Source of the DNA: Streptomyces coryli
GTDB taxonomy: Bacteria; Actinomycetota; Actinomycetes; Streptomycetales; Streptomycetaceae
DNA length: 64,000 nucleotides
Assembly (NCBI RefSeq): GCF_011044975.1
Contig: NZ_JAAKZV010000004.1
Location: 40,548 to 104,547 of the forward strand
Direction: 5' to 3'
In this document: in pieces, positions 1 to 9,120 of the stretch
Position numbering within the stretch: the stretch's first letter is position 1
Layout of the letters: each line of letters begins with the position of its first letter
Made by a program: the position numbers and the translations under genes
Notes under the pieces: model-generated
Told to the model about the DNA's origin: nothing
What the model saw: only the letters and a program-made list of their open reading frames with translations
Database searches by the model: none

Positions 1-1
1 C

Positions 2-43
2 CTGACCGCCCTGCCCGGGCGGGTGCCGGAGGAGACGGGCTGA
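2..43 (+). CDS. 3' tail of a gene cut by the window edge
   Basis: An open frame enters from the left edge and ends at a TGA at 41-43, reading LTALPGRVPEETG. It converges on the decarboxylase gene that ends at 50. Too little is present to name a family, and it could be a chance frame. Confidence 0.35.
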   Translation: MTALPGRVPEETG

Positions 44-49
44 GGAGCG

Positions 50-1525
50 TTACGCCGCCTCGGCCACGACGCGGACAGTGTCGAGCCGGCTGTCCGCCGC
101 GTCCGGCAGATGCATGCCGGCCGCGACGCCGGTGGTGAGATAGCGCAGGACCGGAGCGGTGAGCCGTTCACCGGGGACGACGACCGGAATGCCGGGCGGG
201 TACGGAGTGATCATCTCGGCGGCGATACGACCTGCGGCCTGCGAGGTGGGAACGTCGGTGTGCCGGTTGAAGTAGGCGTCGCGCGGCAGCATGGCCTGCT
301 CCATCCGCAGGCCGGTGGGGGAGGGGACCGCGACCTCGGGGCCGCCGCGCAACTCATCCGCGTGCGCGGCCAGATCGCGCAGCGCGGTCAGCAGACGCCC
401 GGTGGTGGCCTCGTCGTCGGCGTGGGTGATCTGGGCGCTGATGCGCCGGTGGTCGAAGAGGTGGGTGTCGACGCGGTGGTGGGTGCGCAGCCAGTCGGCC
501 GCCCGGTAGCCGGTCACGTTCAGGGCACCGATGTCCATGACGACGGGCAGCGGGTCGAAGTCGGCGGCCCGGCCGGGCCCGCAGAAGTCGTCCCGGTCGT
601 TGACGTGGAAGCCGTCGATGCCCTCGATGGCCGTCCGCGTCCGTGCCGCGAGCTCCAGCGCCCGGCCGATGAGGTCGGTGCCGTGCTGGATCATTTGCCG
701 GCGCCAGGCGTCGATGCCGGCGTAGATCAGGACGTTGGGACTGGTGGTGCCCAGCAGATCGGCGCGGGAGGCGAGCTCCGCCACGTCGATGCGGTCGCCC
801 TGGAGATGGAACACCGAGCCCTGCTCCAGGCCGCTGCCCATCTTGTGGATGCTGGTGACGCAGATGTCCGCGCCCGCGTCCATCGCCCAGGACGGCAGCT
901 GCTCGTGGAAGGGCAGGTGGGCACCCCACGCCTCGTCCACGATCAACGGCTTGGCGCGCCGGTGGCACACCTCGGCCAGGGCGGCGAGATCGGCCGCGCT
1001 GCCGTACGGGGTGGGGCTGGTGACCAGCGCGCCGTCGGCGTCGGGATGCCGGGTGAAGGCGTCGTCGAAGGCGGCCGGGGTGGGGGCATGGGCGAGGTGC
1101 CGCTCGGCGTCCCAGGCGGGTTCGACCCACACCGGTTCGACGCCGGAGAGGATGAGCCCGGCGATCACCGACTTGTGCGCGTCCCGGCCGACGAGCAGGC
1201 TGCGCCCGGTGCACGTGACCGCGAGCATGGCCGCTTTCACCGACAGCGAGCTGCCGCAGGTCGAGAAGAAGGTGTGCTCGGCATGGACCGCGTCGGCCAT
1301 CAGCGCTTCGGCCCGCTTCAGTACGCGCCCGCGGGTCAGCCGGTCGTCCAGGCCGCCATTGGCCAGCACATCCCCGTAGAACACGGCGTCCCCGAGCACC
1401 GCCCGCGCCCGTGGATCCGCGCCCCGGGCCTGCTTGTGACCGGGAGGCGTGAAACCCAGCCGCTCCGCGGCGTGATACTCGGCGAGGGCGTCCAGCACGG
1501 GCGCTTCATCGTGGTTCATGACCAT
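50..1525 (-). CDS. Orn/Lys/Arg decarboxylase family PLP enzyme
   Basis: Cytoplasmic pyridoxal-phosphate enzyme of 491 aa, related to the ornithine/lysine/arginine decarboxylases (aspartate-aminotransferase fold). The cofactor region is clear: VDEAWGAH near residues 196-203 supplies the Asp that contacts the pyridine ring, and SIHKMGSG near 225-232 carries the probable Schiff-base Lys228. The length fits the short bacterial class (450-500 aa) without the long N-terminal wing domain of the E. coli inducible enzymes. The ATG at 1525 has only a weak upstream GGGAC; a second ATG two codons later is equally possible. It lies 57 bp downstream of the PucR regulator on the same strand. The substrate cannot be read from sequence; lysine or arginine are the usual ones, and some members are annotated only as aminotransferases. 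Confidence 0.85.
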   Translation of the reverse strand: MVMNHDEAPVLDALAEYHAAERLGFTPPGHKQARGADPRARAVLGDAVFYGDVLANGGLDDRLTRGRVLKRAEALMADAVHAEHTFFSTCGSSLSVKAAMLAVTCTGRSLLVGRDAHKSVIAGLILSGVEPVWVEPAWDAERHLAHAPTPAAFDDAFTRHPDADGALVTSPTPYGSAADLAALAEVCHRRAKPLIVDEAWGAHLPFHEQLPSWAMDAGADICVTSIHKMGSGLEQGSVFHLQGDRIDVAELASRADLLGTTSPNVLIYAGIDAWRRQMIQHGTDLIGRALELAARTRTAIEGIDGFHVNDRDDFCGPGRAADFDPLPVVMDIGALNVTGYRAADWLRTHHRVDTHLFDHRRISAQITHADDEATTGRLLTALRDLAAHADELRGGPEVAVPSPTGLRMEQAMLPRDAYFNRHTDVPTSQAAGRIAAEMITPYPPGIPVVVPGERLTAPVLRYLTTGVAAGMHLPDAADSRLDTVRVVAEAA

Positions 1526-1582
1526 CGTCCCACTATGGCGGACGGGTCGATCTTCGTCGTTGATCTGCGAGGGGACGGGCGG

Positions 1583-3154
1583 TCAGGGGTCGAGCCGCAG
1601 GTGGAGCATCGCCTCGAAGCGGGCTTCGGGGGTGGTGAGATCGAGCCCGGACACGGTGGCGAGGCGTTTGAGGCGGTAGCGGAACGTGTTGGGGTGGACG
1701 TGCATGGCGGCCGCGGCGGAGATGACGTCGCCGAAGGCGTCGAGCCAGGCGGCGAGGGTCTCGGTCAGGGTCGTGCCGTGCTCGGCGTCGTAGGTGCGCA
1801 GCCGGGCGATCGGGCTGTCCGGCGGGCCGCCGTCGGCGGCGATCCGGTCGGCGAGTTCGAGGAGCAGGGCGTCCACGTAGACGGCGGCAAGGCCGGCGGT
1901 ACGCAGGTCAGGGCGGCGGCCGCGCAGGACCCGGAGCGCCCGGTCGGCTTCGGCGCGGGAGCGGCGCAGGTCCTCGGGTCTGGCCGCGACGCCGCCGATT
2001 CCGATGACGGCCGACGCCCGGTCGCCGAGCCGTTCGAGGAAGGACGCCGCGACCCGGCGGGCCGCCTCGTCCGACGCGGCGGGCAGCACCGCATACGTGA
2101 CGCCGCCGAGGGTGGCGGTGGCCGTCCGCGGGTGGATCGCGTTGAGGTGAAGGGCGAGCGCGCCCGCGATCCGGTCGGCGGCCACCACCCGGTCGGCGGC
2201 CGGAGCGGTGTCGGTCGCCGCCAGGGCCAGCACGCACGCGGGCTGGGCGGACAGACCGAGCCTGGCGGCGGCCCCCGGCGCGCCCTCGCCGCCCTCCAGG
2301 AGGGTGGCGAGCAGGTCGGCGCGGAGCCGGTGCCCCACGTCCTCGCCCGCCCTGCGGCGCAGCAGATGCAGGGCGGCGACCTTCGCCGCGTCGCTCAGCG
2401 CGCGCTCGCTGTCCCCGGTCAGCGGACCCTTGACCACGACCCAGATGGAGCCGAGGATCTCCCCGCCCGCGCGGACCGCGATCGCGACCCGGGGCTTCGC
2501 CGCGATCCCCTCCAGATACAGCGGCTCGTCGTTGCGGTAGAGCGAGCGGAAGGCACCGCGCTCCTCCAGGGCCCGCAGCTTCTCCGCCGGGACCTGGCGG
2601 TCGAGGATCGTCGCGATCCTGGCCTCGTCGCCCTCCTCCTGGCGGCTGGAGAAGGCCAGCACCCGGCCGTCCCGGTCCTCGACGGTCACCGGCCCGTCGA
2701 GGAGCGCGGAAATCGCGTTGGCCAGCGCGAACAGGTCGCCGGCGAGCGGCTCTTCGGCCGGCTCCCCGACGAGCTCGCCGACCGAGAGCATCGACCGCAG
2801 CAGCGCGGCGACCTGCGCCCAGGACGCCCCCGCCATCAGCCCGAGCACCGGGATCGCGGCCTTGCGGACGGCCGCCTCCACCCTGGCGTCCACGGCGACC
2901 GGGGCCCGTACGATCACGGCCGCCGCGCCGAGCCCGGCCGCCCGCTCGACCAAGGTGGTGACCTCGTCCGCGCCGTAGACGCCGACGCCGAGGACGATCG
3001 CCCCCGGCAGCCGGGCCGGGGCGTCCTGCGGGTCGTGGATGAGCACGCCGCCGACCGGCCGGGCCGGGTCCGGTTCGCCGACCGTGGACACGATGAAGGT
3101 CGAGCCCAGGTCGGCGAGGACGCGGCCGAGCGGGGCCTGCTCCCGCCCGGTCAT
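1583..3154 (-). CDS. PucR family transcriptional regulator
   Basis: Predicted DNA-binding regulator of 523 aa. An N-terminal PucR-like sensory domain (about residues 1-130) is followed by a GGDEF-like middle region and a C-terminal PucR helix-turn-helix, seen in AAAMHVHPNTFRYRLKRL near the end, which is the family signature. The open frame runs further upstream, but the product starts naturally at the ATG (MTGREQ) 28 bp after the acetyltransferase stop, because upstream residues are low-complexity arginine-rich sequence overlapping that gene. Family members respond to small metabolites such as purines or amino acids. Candidate targets are the adjacent decarboxylase or acetyltransferase, which is inference only. 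Confidence 0.85.
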   Translation of the reverse strand: MTGREQAPLGRVLADLGSTFIVSTVGEPDPARPVGGVLIHDPQDAPARLPGAIVLGVGVYGADEVTTLVERAAGLGAAAVIVRAPVAVDARVEAAVRKAAIPVLGLMAGASWAQVAALLRSMLSVGELVGEPAEEPLAGDLFALANAISALLDGPVTVEDRDGRVLAFSSRQEEGDEARIATILDRQVPAEKLRALEERGAFRSLYRNDEPLYLEGIAAKPRVAIAVRAGGEILGSIWVVVKGPLTGDSERALSDAAKVAALHLLRRRAGEDVGHRLRADLLATLLEGGEGAPGAAARLGLSAQPACVLALAATDTAPAADRVVAADRIAGALALHLNAIHPRTATATLGGVTYAVLPAASDEAARRVAASFLERLGDRASAVIGIGGVAARPEDLRRSRAEADRALRVLRGRRPDLRTAGLAAVYVDALLLELADRIAADGGPPDSPIARLRTYDAEHGTTLTETLAAWLDAFGDVISAAAAMHVHPNTFRYRLKRLATVSGLDLTTPEARFEAMLHLRLDP

Positions 3155-3182
3155 GCCCGTATCCGCGGTACGTCGTCCGTCC

Positions 3183-4022
3183 TCATCGGTCTCCCTTCCG
3201 CTCGACGAAGTACCGGCCGTCGCGGGTGAATCCGGTGACGGCCGCGCCGTCGGCGAGCAGGCCGCCGAGGATATCCCGTAGCGCCGACCGCCAGGCCTGC
3301 GCGACCGCCGGCCGCGCGCCGCGCAGTGCCTCGATGTCGGACGGGACGCGGACACTGAGGCAGGTGGCGTCGAGCGGTCCGCGGACCGGCAGCCCGTCCG
3401 CGTCCGCGTCGAGCCCCGCCACGGCATCCGGTGGCACCGGCGCCTGATGGTGCGACCGTACGCAGGCCTCGGCGACGGCGGGATCGGCCAGGTTCCAGCC
3501 GACGAGCAGCCGGTCGGAGCCCTGGCCCTTGTTGACGCCGTCGTCCATGACGCCGTAGAAGTCCGGCAGATACTCCTCGGCCACCGCGCCCAGCTTCGCG
3601 AGGTTGAAGTAGGCGTTGCGGCTGACCAGCGGATCGTAGGTCCAGGTCACCTTGGTGAGGGCGCGCTCCAGCGCCCAGGCCCGCTGGTGCACCTTCAGCG
3701 CGAACCCGATGTTACGGCCGCGGGCCCGCGCGTCGACCCCCGCGATGTGCGAGTGCAGCCCGGCGTCCGAGAGGAAGCCGATGCAGACACCGATCAGCCG
3801 GTCCGCCTCGTACGCGCCGGCCACATAACTGCCCGCGTGCTGAAAGCCGCGCAGCAGCGCCATGGTGATCAGCGGGCTGCCCGGCGGCGGCCGCCAGACC
3901 CGGTCGAGCAGATCGCAGGCGGCCCGGAACTCCGCCTCCCGCGACAGCTGCCTGATGGCCACGCCGGACCGTCGCTGAGCCAGGTCGGACGCCGCCGCGG
4001 CCGCCTCGACGATGTCGCTCAC
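3183..4022 (-). CDS. GNAT family N-acetyltransferase
   Basis: Protein of 279 aa resembling the COG3375-type GNAT acetyltransferases. The acetyl-CoA binding segment is around IAGVDARARGRNIGFALKVHQ, with the R/Q-x-x-G-x-G/A pattern in modified form (ARGRNIGF), and is followed by the typical AYFNLAKLG segment. Translation starts at GTG 4022 (VSDIVEA), preceded by a strong GGGAGGAG. It is followed after 28 bp by the PucR gene, so the two are probably co-transcribed. The acyl acceptor is unknown. Confidence 0.75.
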   Translation of the reverse strand: MSDIVEAAAAASDLAQRRSGVAIRQLSREAEFRAACDLLDRVWRPPPGSPLITMALLRGFQHAGSYVAGAYEADRLIGVCIGFLSDAGLHSHIAGVDARARGRNIGFALKVHQRAWALERALTKVTWTYDPLVSRNAYFNLAKLGAVAEEYLPDFYGVMDDGVNKGQGSDRLLVGWNLADPAVAEACVRSHHQAPVPPDAVAGLDADADGLPVRGPLDATCLSVRVPSDIEALRGARPAVAQAWRSALRDILGGLLADGAAVTGFTRDGRYFVERKGDR

Positions 4023-4093
4023 ACCTCCTCCCGTACGAACGCGTGGATCTGCCATGTGGGGTGCTGAATCAAGGTCGCCTCGCGGGTGTCCGG

Positions 4094-5329
4094 TCAGGAG
4101 AGCTGCAGGGGGCGGGTCGCCGGGCGGTCGGCAGCGGGCTCGCCGCCGATGTCGGTGCGGGCGCCCGAGGCGGGACAGAAGACCGCCTCCATCGCGGCGG
4201 TGGAGATGCCGCCCTGATCGACCCAGTCGCCGTTGATGTTGACGCTGGCGAGCTTCGATCCGTCGCGCTGGCCCATCGTCCACGACAGCGAGCCGTGGAT
4301 CGTGCCGCCGTGGCCCCACACCTGCACGCCGCAGGACAGCTTCTGGGCGATCATGCCGAGGCCGTAGGCGGTGTTGGGTATCCAGTTCACGGTCGGCACC
4401 GCGGTGAACATCGCCTTCTGCTCGGCGGCACGCAGCAGCCGGCCGCTGAGCAGGGCGCTGTAGAACCGGTTGATGTCGCCCGCCGTGGAGATCATGTCTC
4501 CGGCCGAGCCGGCCCAGGTCGCGCTCATCTCGGTCACGTCGTGCACCGGGGCGGCGGGGTCGGCCACCATGAGCTTGGAGTACGCCCTGCCGTGCGGCCC
4601 GGAGATGCTCGTGCTGCGGCCCGGGAGGTACGTGTTGGACAGCCCGAGCGGCACGATGATGCGGCGGGTCACCTCGGTGGCGAGGGAGCGGCCCGTCACC
4701 TTCTCGGCGAGCATCCCGGCGAGGATGAAGTTGGTGTTGGAGTACGCCCACGACGTGCCTGGCGCGAAGTCCGGCGCATGGCTCATCGCCGTCTTGACGA
4801 GCTCCTCGGGGCTGACGCTGTCGAAGCGGTGGTCGAGGAAGCCCTGGCCGACCAGCTTGGCCAGGATGTCCGGGTCGTTCGTGTAGTTGAAGATGCCGCT
4901 GGTGTGGTTGAGCAGCTGCCGCACGGTGATCGCGCCGCCGTCGTGGCCATTGCCCGTCACCACACCGGGCAGCCACTTCTCGACGGTGTCATCGAGGCTG
5001 AGTCGCCCCTCACCCACCAGCTGCAGCAGGACCGTGGCGGTGAACGTCTTGGTCGTGCTGCCGATCCGGTAGCGGTCGCGGGAGGTCAGCTTGCGGCCGG
5101 ACGAGGTGTCCGCGACGCCCGCGGTGCCGAACCACCGGGCGGAGCCCTTCTTGACCTCGGCGAGAATGCCGGGGGCCCCGCCCTCGCTCACCGCTCGGTC
5201 CAGCACCCGCTGGACGGCGTCGTTCTTCGTCGCGGTGTCCGGGGACGCGCCCTGGGACACAGCCGGTGCCGCGACCATCACCATGGCCGCGATGCTCGCG
5301 GTGAGGACAGCTCTGGAACGACGGAGCAT
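4094..5329 (-). CDS. Secreted serine hydrolase, beta-lactamase/D-Ala-D-Ala carboxypeptidase (S12) family
   Basis: Exported 411-aa serine hydrolase. Residues 1-28 are a signal peptide (RRSR, then a hydrophobic core, then VSQGA). The penicillin-binding motifs follow in order: SxxK as STTK (GSTTKTFTATVL), YxN as YSNTNF, and an HGG third motif in GHGGTIHGS. This is the class-C/esterase type of S12 enzyme, commonly annotated D-alanyl-D-alanine carboxypeptidase. The start has AAAGGAA at good spacing. It stands alone, divergent from the peptide-transport operon. Whether it acts on cell-wall peptides, beta-lactams or esters cannot be decided from sequence. Confidence 0.88.
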   Translation of the reverse strand: MLRRSRAVLTASIAAMVMVAAPAVSQGASPDTATKNDAVQRVLDRAVSEGGAPGILAEVKKGSARWFGTAGVADTSSGRKLTSRDRYRIGSTTKTFTATVLLQLVGEGRLSLDDTVEKWLPGVVTGNGHDGGAITVRQLLNHTSGIFNYTNDPDILAKLVGQGFLDHRFDSVSPEELVKTAMSHAPDFAPGTSWAYSNTNFILAGMLAEKVTGRSLATEVTRRIIVPLGLSNTYLPGRSTSISGPHGRAYSKLMVADPAAPVHDVTEMSATWAGSAGDMISTAGDINRFYSALLSGRLLRAAEQKAMFTAVPTVNWIPNTAYGLGMIAQKLSCGVQVWGHGGTIHGSLSWTMGQRDGSKLASVNINGDWVDQGGISTAAMEAVFCPASGARTDIGGEPAADRPATRPLQLS

Positions 5330-5637
5330 GGGGTTCCTTTCGTAGCGAGGCCGGCAGGGACGTACACCCGGGCATTGCTTCCGGGAGCCGACATCGTCAC
5401 CGGCGCCGGCACCCCCTGGCTAAGGACGGCCGGACGAAATCCCGGCCATCGATTGGTGCGGGCGGATGAACCCGGCCGGGCGGCGTGCCCCCGTCGGCAC
5501 CGCCAAGTGCCCTTTGGACGCCCGCACATACCGGGACGCCTCCCTTCGTACGACGGTCCGAAGAGGCGCCCCGGCGGCTGCCCTAGCGTTCGCAGCCTCA
5601 ACTTGGATGCGCTGCCGTCCGACCTGGAGGTCCTCCC
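5330..5637. other. Divergent intergenic region between the S12 hydrolase and the peptide importer
   Basis: About 308 bp holding the two outward promoters. It contains an inverted repeat GGCCGG/CCGGCC at 5428-5433 and 5442-5447 and a GGCAC/GTGCC dyad at 5496-5511. The GGAGG of the importer gene sits in a perfect GGAGG-T-CCTCC palindrome just before the ATG, so it could be hidden in a small hairpin. No convincing -35/-10 pair or small gene was found. Confidence 0.4.
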
Positions 5638-7206
5638 ATGGCGACCCGTACCAACCTGACGGCCCTGCTGCTCGCCACCGCCCTGCCGCTTGCCGCCTGC
5701 TCCGGTGACGGCTCGCGCACACCGGCGGCCGGTGACGGGACGCTGGTCATCGACACGTCCTTCGATCTCAAGACGGCCGACCCGGGGCGGATGTACGAGA
5801 CGACCGGCATGTTCGTCAACAAGGCCCTTTACGACACGCTGCTCACCTTCGACGGCTCCGATGTGAAGAAGCCGGTGCCGGCGCTGGCCAAGTCGTTCGA
5901 GCTGTCGGACGACGGCAAGGTGCTGACGCTCAAGCTCCGTTCGGGGGTGAAGTTCAGCGACGGATCGCCGCTCACCGCGGACGACGTGGTCTTCTCGCTG
6001 AATCGCGTACGCGGCATGAAGGGCACCCCGTCCTTCCTGCTGGAGGGGGTGGAGGTGGCCAAGACCGACGCCACCACGGTCACGATGACGTCGAAGGTGC
6101 CCAACCCGGCGCTGCCGTACATCCTGCCGAACCCCGTGCTCAGCATCCTCAACAGCAAGGTCGTCATGAAGCACGGCGGGACCACCGACCCGAAGGACAA
6201 GGCGGAGAAGTACCTCAACTCCGCGTCGGCCGGCTCGGGTCCGTACAAGCTGGAGTCCTTGAGCGTCAGCAGCAAGGTGGTGCTGCGGGCGAACCCGGAG
6301 TACTACGGCCGCAAGCCCGCCTACGGCAAGGTTGTGATCCGTAACGTCGAGGCGGCGACGCAGAAGCTCAACGTGCAGCGCGGCGACAGCCAGGTGGCGC
6401 TGAACCTCTCCGGCGACCAGGTCAAGACCGTGGCCGGCAGCCTGGAGGTGCTGAAGACCGCGTCGGCGAATGTGATCTACCTGCACGCCACCCGGAACAA
6501 GTCGGTCAGCAAGACCACGCCGAACCCGAAGTTCGCGGAGGCGGTGCGCAAGGGTGTCGACTACCAGGGGCTGCTGGAACTGGCCGGCGCGGGCTCGGTG
6601 CAGGCGCCGGGCATGATCCCCTCGCAGATCCTCGGCGCACTCCCGCAGGACCAGGCCGCCAAACGGGATGTGGCGGGCGCCAAGGCGGCGCTGAAGGCGA
6701 GCGGGCTGAAGAATCCGAAGGTCAAGCTGGAATACCCGAGCGAGATCACCGTCAACGGCCTGCCCTTCCAGCCGCTGGCCGAGCGCATCCAGTCCAACCT
6801 CAAGGATGTCGGCATCACCGTCGATCTCGCGCCCGCCCCCATCTCCACCGCGGCGGACAACTACCGCACCGGCAAGGAGGAGATGGGCCTGTGGTACTGG
6901 GGCCCGGACTATCCCGACCCCAGCGACTACCTGGTGTTCCTGCCCGGCAAGCCCGTGGGCCAGCGCGTCGGCTGGAAGCCGGGCACGGACAAGGCGGTGG
7001 AGGACGCGGGCGAGAAGGCCGCCACGGTGCTCGGCGAGGCCGAGCGCCGGCAGGCCTACCACGACATGCAGACCGAGCTGAACGACTCGGGCCCCTTCAT
7101 CCCGCTCATCCAGCCCAGCCAGAACATCGTGTCGGCCACCTCGGTGACCGGCCTGAAGTACCACCCGGTGTGGACCGTCGATGTCGCCGACCTCGGTGCC
7201 AAGTGA
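5638..7206 (+). CDS. Peptide/nickel-type ABC transporter substrate-binding lipoprotein (SBP family 5)
   Basis: Extracytoplasmic 522-aa receptor of a peptide importer. Signal peptide and lipobox are clear: hydrophobic residues 8-20 end in LAAC with the lipidated Cys at about 21. The family-5 signature follows (KFSDGSPLTADDVVFSLNRV at about 105-124), as does WYWGPDYPDPSDYLVF in the second lobe. The start has GGAGG seven bases upstream. It is the first gene of a five-gene operon with permeases and ATPases packed behind it. The ligand is probably an oligopeptide, but family 5 also binds other solutes. Confidence 0.92.
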   Translation: MATRTNLTALLLATALPLAACSGDGSRTPAAGDGTLVIDTSFDLKTADPGRMYETTGMFVNKALYDTLLTFDGSDVKKPVPALAKSFELSDDGKVLTLKLRSGVKFSDGSPLTADDVVFSLNRVRGMKGTPSFLLEGVEVAKTDATTVTMTSKVPNPALPYILPNPVLSILNSKVVMKHGGTTDPKDKAEKYLNSASAGSGPYKLESLSVSSKVVLRANPEYYGRKPAYGKVVIRNVEAATQKLNVQRGDSQVALNLSGDQVKTVAGSLEVLKTASANVIYLHATRNKSVSKTTPNPKFAEAVRKGVDYQGLLELAGAGSVQAPGMIPSQILGALPQDQAAKRDVAGAKAALKASGLKNPKVKLEYPSEITVNGLPFQPLAERIQSNLKDVGITVDLAPAPISTAADNYRTGKEEMGLWYWGPDYPDPSDYLVFLPGKPVGQRVGWKPGTDKAVEDAGEKAATVLGEAERRQAYHDMQTELNDSGPFIPLIQPSQNIVSATSVTGLKYHPVWTVDVADLGAK

Positions 7207-7207
7207 C

Positions 7208-8260
7208 GTGACCGCGCTTCGAGACCGGGTCCGGCGGCTCCGCCCGTTCGCCGGCTTCCTCGCCCGCAGGGTCCTCATCGCGGTCCTGCTGGCCTGGGGC
7301 ATCACGCTGGTGACGTTCGTGCTGACCAACATGGTGCCGGGCGACCCTGTGGCGGCGAACCTGGGCCAGCGGGCGCTCGGCGACGAGACGATCGTGGCGC
7401 AGTGGCGGGCCGAGCACGGGCTCGACAAGTCGCCCCCGGAGCAGTACCTGATGCACCTTCAGGCGCTGCTCCACGGCGACCTGGGCATGAGCCAGCAGTC
7501 CCACCGGCCGGTCGGCGACGACCTGGCGGAATTCGTACCGGCGACGCTGGAACTGGCCGGCGTGGCGATCGTGGTGTCGCTGGTCCTGGGCGTGGCGTTC
7601 GGAATGATCGCGGCGCTGCGCCGGGACCGTCCGGCGGACCACGCGCTGCGGATGCTGAGCCTGATCGGCATCTCGGTGCCGACGTTCTGGCTGGCGCTGC
7701 TGGCCTTCTACGTCTTCTTCTACCGCCTGCAGCTCACCCCGGGCAGCGGCCGCGTCGACCCCGGACTCGGCGCGCCGGAGTCCGTCACCGGGCTGCACAC
7801 CGTGGACGCGGCGCTGGCCGGCCAGTGGGACGTCTTTGCCAGCGCGCTCGGCCACTTGATCCTGCCGGCGCTGGTGCTGTCGCTCTACACGATCGCGCTG
7901 CTGACGCGCTTCACGCGCAGCGCCGTTCTGGAGGTGCTCGGCCAGGACCATGTCCGGGCCGGCCGGGCCAAGGGACTGCCCCGCCGGGTGATCCTCAGGA
8001 GTTACGTGCTGCGCTCCGCGCTGGTGCCGATCATCACGGTGGCGGGGCTGGCGTTCGGCAGCCTCCTGTCGGGCACCGTCCTGGTCGAGGCGATCTTCGC
8101 GTGGCCGGGCATCGGCCAGTACGCGTACAAGAGCGCCACCACCCTCGACCTACCCGCGATCATGGGCGTCGGCCTGGTCGTGGGCATCGTCTACCTGGTC
8201 ATCAACCTGATCGTGGACGTCCTGTACGGCGTCATCGACCCCCGAGTGAGGCTGCGTTGA
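7208..8260 (+). CDS. Peptide ABC transporter permease, DppB type
   Basis: Inner-membrane permease, 350 aa, of the BPD_transp_1 (DppB/OppB) family. It shows an N-terminal membrane helix (LARRVLIAVLLAWGITLVTF), the characteristic MVPGDPVAANLG loop and the EAA-type cytoplasmic loop around VRAGRAKGLPRRVILRSYVLR. GTG 7208 begins two bases after the binding-protein stop. An ATG at 7181 would add nine residues and overlap the upstream gene by 26 bp, so the exact start is uncertain. Confidence 0.92.
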   Translation: MTALRDRVRRLRPFAGFLARRVLIAVLLAWGITLVTFVLTNMVPGDPVAANLGQRALGDETIVAQWRAEHGLDKSPPEQYLMHLQALLHGDLGMSQQSHRPVGDDLAEFVPATLELAGVAIVVSLVLGVAFGMIAALRRDRPADHALRMLSLIGISVPTFWLALLAFYVFFYRLQLTPGSGRVDPGLGAPESVTGLHTVDAALAGQWDVFASALGHLILPALVLSLYTIALLTRFTRSAVLEVLGQDHVRAGRAKGLPRRVILRSYVLRSALVPIITVAGLAFGSLLSGTVLVEAIFAWPGIGQYAYKSATTLDLPAIMGVGLVVGIVYLVINLIVDVLYGVIDPRVRLR

Positions 8261-9120
8261 GACGGCTACCCCAAGCGTGGCGGCGGCTCCCCGAGGCCTG
8301 GCGGCGGCCGCTGGCCGTCACCGGCGGCATCATGGCGCTCGCCTGGGTGGTGATCGCTCTCGCCGCGCCGCTGCTGGCGCCGCACGATCCCCTCGCCCAG
8401 GATCTGCCGCGCCTCGCCGGGCCGGGGCCCGGGCACTGGTTCGGCACCGACCAGCTCGGCCGCGACATCCTCAGCCGGGTCGTGTACGGGGCCCGGGTAT
8501 CGCTCCCGCTCACCCTGCTGCTGGTCGCCCTCTCGGTGCTGATCGGCGGGCTTCTCGGCGCCATCGCCGGGTACTTCGGCAGGTGGGCGGACGAGGCGAT
8601 CATGCGGCTGGCCGACCTCGTCTTCGCCTTCCCGACGATCATCCTGGCCATGGTGGTGGCCGCCGCGCTCGGCCCCAGCCTCGGCAACGCGGTGCTCGCC
8701 GTCCTCGTCGTGGCCTGGGCGTCGTACGCGCGTGTCAGCCGCGGCCTGGTGCTGGCGGTGCGCGGGCAGGAATACGTGCTCAGCGGGCGGCTGCTCGGCT
8801 TCTCGACCTGGCGCTCGCTGCGGGTGGACGTGCTGCCCAACGTGACCGGGCCGATCCTGGTGCTGGCCACGCTCGACATGGGTACGGCGCTGCTGCTGCT
8901 GTCCGGCCTGTCGTTCCTGGGCCTCGGTGCCAAGCCGCCGTCCGCCGAGTGGGGGGCGATGGTCGCGTCGGGGGTGGAGGTGTTCGACAGCTGGTGGGTG
9001 GCGACCTTCCCGGGGCTGGCGATCCTGACCGTGGTGCTGGCGTTCAACTTCCTCGGCGACACGCTGCGCGACGCGCTCGATCCCCGTACGGCCCGCGCCA
9101 TCAAGGAGCGTGCGCTGTGA
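8257..9120 (+). CDS. Peptide ABC transporter permease, DppC type
   Basis: Second permease subunit, 287 aa, DppC/OppC family. Family marks are the LLAPHDPLAQDL segment, GTDQLGRDILSRVVYGAR at about 68-85, and the conserved GLSFLGLGAKPPSAEWGAM near the C-terminus. The start is a TTG at 8257 overlapping the DppB stop (TTGA), which implies translational coupling. Together with DppB it forms the membrane channel. Confidence 0.9.
   Translation: MRRLPQAWRRLPEAWRRPLAVTGGIMALAWVVIALAAPLLAPHDPLAQDLPRLAGPGPGHWFGTDQLGRDILSRVVYGARVSLPLTLLLVALSVLIGGLLGAIAGYFGRWADEAIMRLADLVFAFPTIILAMVVAAALGPSLGNAVLAVLVVAWASYARVSRGLVLAVRGQEYVLSGRLLGFSTWRSLRVDVLPNVTGPILVLATLDMGTALLLLSGLSFLGLGAKPPSAEWGAMVASGVEVFDSWWVATFPGLAILTVVLAFNFLGDTLRDALDPRTARAIKERAL

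Noticed and set aside
110-3229. Very long plus-strand open frame (1,039 codons) opposite the decarboxylase and PucR genes
   Set aside because: It is the high-GC antisense shadow of two recognisable minus-strand proteins; its translation is Gly/Arg/Val-rich with no family pattern.
3154-3427. Longer PucR protein starting at 3427
   Set aside because: The extra 91 residues are Arg/Ser/Pro-rich, overlap the acetyltransferase gene and do not match the family N-terminus.
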